A stretch of DNA of 6,988 nucleotides from Deltaproteobacteria bacterium (GTDB lineage: Bacteria > Desulfobacterota > GWC2-55-46 > JADFVP01). Made by a program: the position numbers and the translations under genes. Shown here piece after piece: positions 6,236 through 6,988 of this stretch; positions within the stretch are counted from its first letter, which is position 1, and every line of letters starts with the position of its first letter. The notes under the pieces were generated by a model, which was not told the DNA's origin, searched no databases, and saw only the letters and a list, made by a program, of their open reading frames with translations. The DNA lies in the NCBI GenBank assembly GCA_024275855.1, contig JAJRYL010000011.1:1-6988 (forward strand), read 5' to 3'.

Positions 6236-6269
6236 AAACCCCGTACCATAACCGGTGCGGGGTTTTTTT
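6236..6269 (+). terminator. Intrinsic terminator after leuB
   Basis: AAACCCCGTACC (6236-6247) pairs with GGTGCGGGGTTT (6254-6265), with one G-T wobble, around a 6-base loop. The T-run spans 6263-6269. It begins 16 bases after the leuB stop and closes the leucine operon. It is the best terminator in the window. Confidence 0.92.
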
Positions 6270-6278
6270 ATTGCTCAG

Positions 6279-6311
6279 TTGAAACTCCGGATACTGTCCG
6301 GGGTTCTTCAA
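6279..6311 (+). other. Second hairpin between leuB and the GIY-YIG gene
   Basis: AACTCCGGA (6283-6291) pairs with TCCGGGGTT (6297-6305) around TACTG, with one G-T wobble. TTGA (6279-6282) and TCAA (6308-6311) extend it past a two-base bulge. No T-run follows, so it is either a 5' untranslated hairpin of the next gene or a remnant element. Confidence 0.5.
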
Positions 6312-6340
6312 ATCAGTAAATTATTTTTTTGGACTCTTAT

Positions 6341-6673
6341 ATGACAAAAGATAAAACCGGAACCGGTAAGCCCGATAGAGAAGAGTTTATTACGGAAGAA
6401 GAACCAGCGCCGAATACGATAGAGTTCGGTTACGTCTACGTGCTCGGAAGCGACGGCGCCGGTGGGCCGCGGACTTACGTCGGTTGGACGGTAGACTTGG
6501 GCCGCCGCCTGTCGGCCCACAACTGCTCGAAAGGCGCGCGCTCTACACGGGGCAGGCAGTGGACTCTTCTGTATGCCGAGCGTTACGATACACGAACCGA
6601 GGCGCAGAGCCGGGAATGGTTTCTTAAAAAAGAGAGAAGATTTCGCAAGCTGCTCTTGAACTCTTTGCGCTGA
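6341..6673 (+). CDS. GIY-YIG nuclease-family protein (YhbQ/UPF0213-like)
   Basis: The protein has 110 residues from ATG 6341; a TTG four codons earlier is possible but less likely. About 28 acidic, probably disordered residues precede the domain. The domain begins FGYVYVLGS (the GIY position), followed by TYVGWT (the YIG position), DLGRRLSAHN with the candidate catalytic arginine, and TRTEAQSREWFLKK with the conserved glutamate helix. A basic tail follows. The order and the approximately 80-residue core match small stand-alone GIY-YIG proteins of the YhbQ type, thought to act on DNA, for example in repair. The insertion DGAGGPR between the first strand and YVGW is longer than in most relatives. 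The ribosome site is weak. It follows the leuB terminator, so it is probably transcribed separately. Confidence 0.85.
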   Translation: MTKDKTGTGKPDREEFITEEEPAPNTIEFGYVYVLGSDGAGGPRTYVGWTVDLGRRLSAHNCSKGARSTRGRQWTLLYAERYDTRTEAQSREWFLKKERRFRKLLLNSLR

Positions 6674-6706
6674 TTTTTTTAATGGCAGGGGGCAGATAAA
6701 CTTTTT

Positions 6707-6988
6707 TTACTTCGTATAGTAACCGAGCCAGTCTTCCAATACCGCCATTGCCACCCTCTTGTCGAGCGGGTCGTTATTGTTGCCGCAGTTAGAGTCCTGC
6801 GTGCACGACGGGCAGGAGACCTCGCAGTCGCACTCTTCCATCAACCGGTACGTCGCCCGGAGCCACTCGTTAAAACAGTCGAAACCCCGCCTCGAAAGCC
6901 CTATTCCTCCGGCGTGCCCGTCGTAGATAAAGACCGCCGGACTCTGAAGCTCTTCGTTAAAGGCGTAACTTACACCGCCTAAATCCAA
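6707..6988 (-). CDS. DEAD/DEAH-box helicase C-terminus with Zn-binding DUF1998 domain, MrfA/YprA-like (5' truncated)
   Basis: This is read on the reverse strand, open from the right edge, so only the last 93 residues are present. The pattern LGGVSYAF, then PAVFIYDGHAGGIGLSRRGFD, a helix, and CDCEVSCPSCTQDSNCGNNN followed by PLDK matches the C-terminal DUF1998 module of MrfA/YprA-type superfamily 2 helicases. The visible cysteines (CDC, CPSC, NCGN) would form the metal-binding cluster. In Bacillus MrfA this enzyme acts in mitomycin-damage repair, so a DNA-repair role is reasonable. The helicase motor itself is outside the window. The gene converges on the GIY-YIG gene with 33 bases between the stops, and no clear terminator hairpin is seen there. 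Confidence 0.88.
   Translation of the reverse strand: MDLGGVSYAFNEELQSPAVFIYDGHAGGIGLSRRGFDCFNEWLRATYRLMEECDCEVSCPSCTQDSNCGNNNDPLDKRVAMAVLEDWLGYYTK

Noticed and set aside
6674..6706. Bidirectional terminator between the convergent genes
   Set aside because: T-runs are present on both sides, but no stem of convincing length can be drawn around GGCAGGGGGCAG.

Overview
The window looks like bacterial chromosome of about 50% GC. It carries the 3' half of a compact operon for phospholipid and leucine synthesis. The order pssA-leuA-leuC-(methyltransferase)-leuD-(small PUR-like gene)-leuB resembles the pssA-leuA-leuC-leuD-leuB blocks of Desulfobacterota (Geobacter-like) and neighbouring phyla. The lineage is an inference from gene order and protein style only.

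Layout, left to right on the + strand: the 3' end of pssA (1-312); leuA (337-1869); leuC (1923-3200); a short non-coding stretch with 8-bp tandem repeats; a class I SAM methyltransferase (3333-3980); a 296-bp spacer built of about 3.5 diverged copies of a 72-77 bp repeat, ending in a terminator-like hairpin just before leuD; leuD (4277-4771); a 74-residue PUR-like nucleic-acid-binding protein overlapping leuD by 4 bases (4768-4992); leuB (5057-6220); and a strong intrinsic terminator (6236-6269). Beyond the operon lie a GIY-YIG nuclease-family gene on + (6341-6673) and, on the - strand running off the right edge, the C-terminus of an MrfA/YprA-type helicase (6707-6988).

Together leuA, leuC, leuD and leuB encode the whole 2-oxoisovalerate to 2-oxoisocaproate branch of leucine synthesis. 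The most unusual feature is that two adjacent pathway genes, leuA and leuC, each carry one in-frame TAA, with homologous coding sequence continuing in the same frame on both sides and no other lesion. The leuA stop falls exactly between the catalytic part and the C-terminal LeuA regulatory domain. It is immediately followed by a Shine-Dalgarno-like sequence and a GTG codon, so it could make two separate polypeptides. The leuC stop falls inside the catalytic body, where a simple split is hard to reconcile with function. Possible explanations are sequence error, recent gene decay, stop-codon readthrough and genuine gene fission. The sequence alone does not decide between them. The same codon ends at least four other genes here, so a general reassignment of TAA is unlikely.

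The other points worth following are the PUR-like protein coupled to leuD, the repeat array with hairpins in the leuD leader, and terminator-like hairpins at the leuA/leuC junction and before leuD. These suggest the operon may be divided into separately controlled transcripts.
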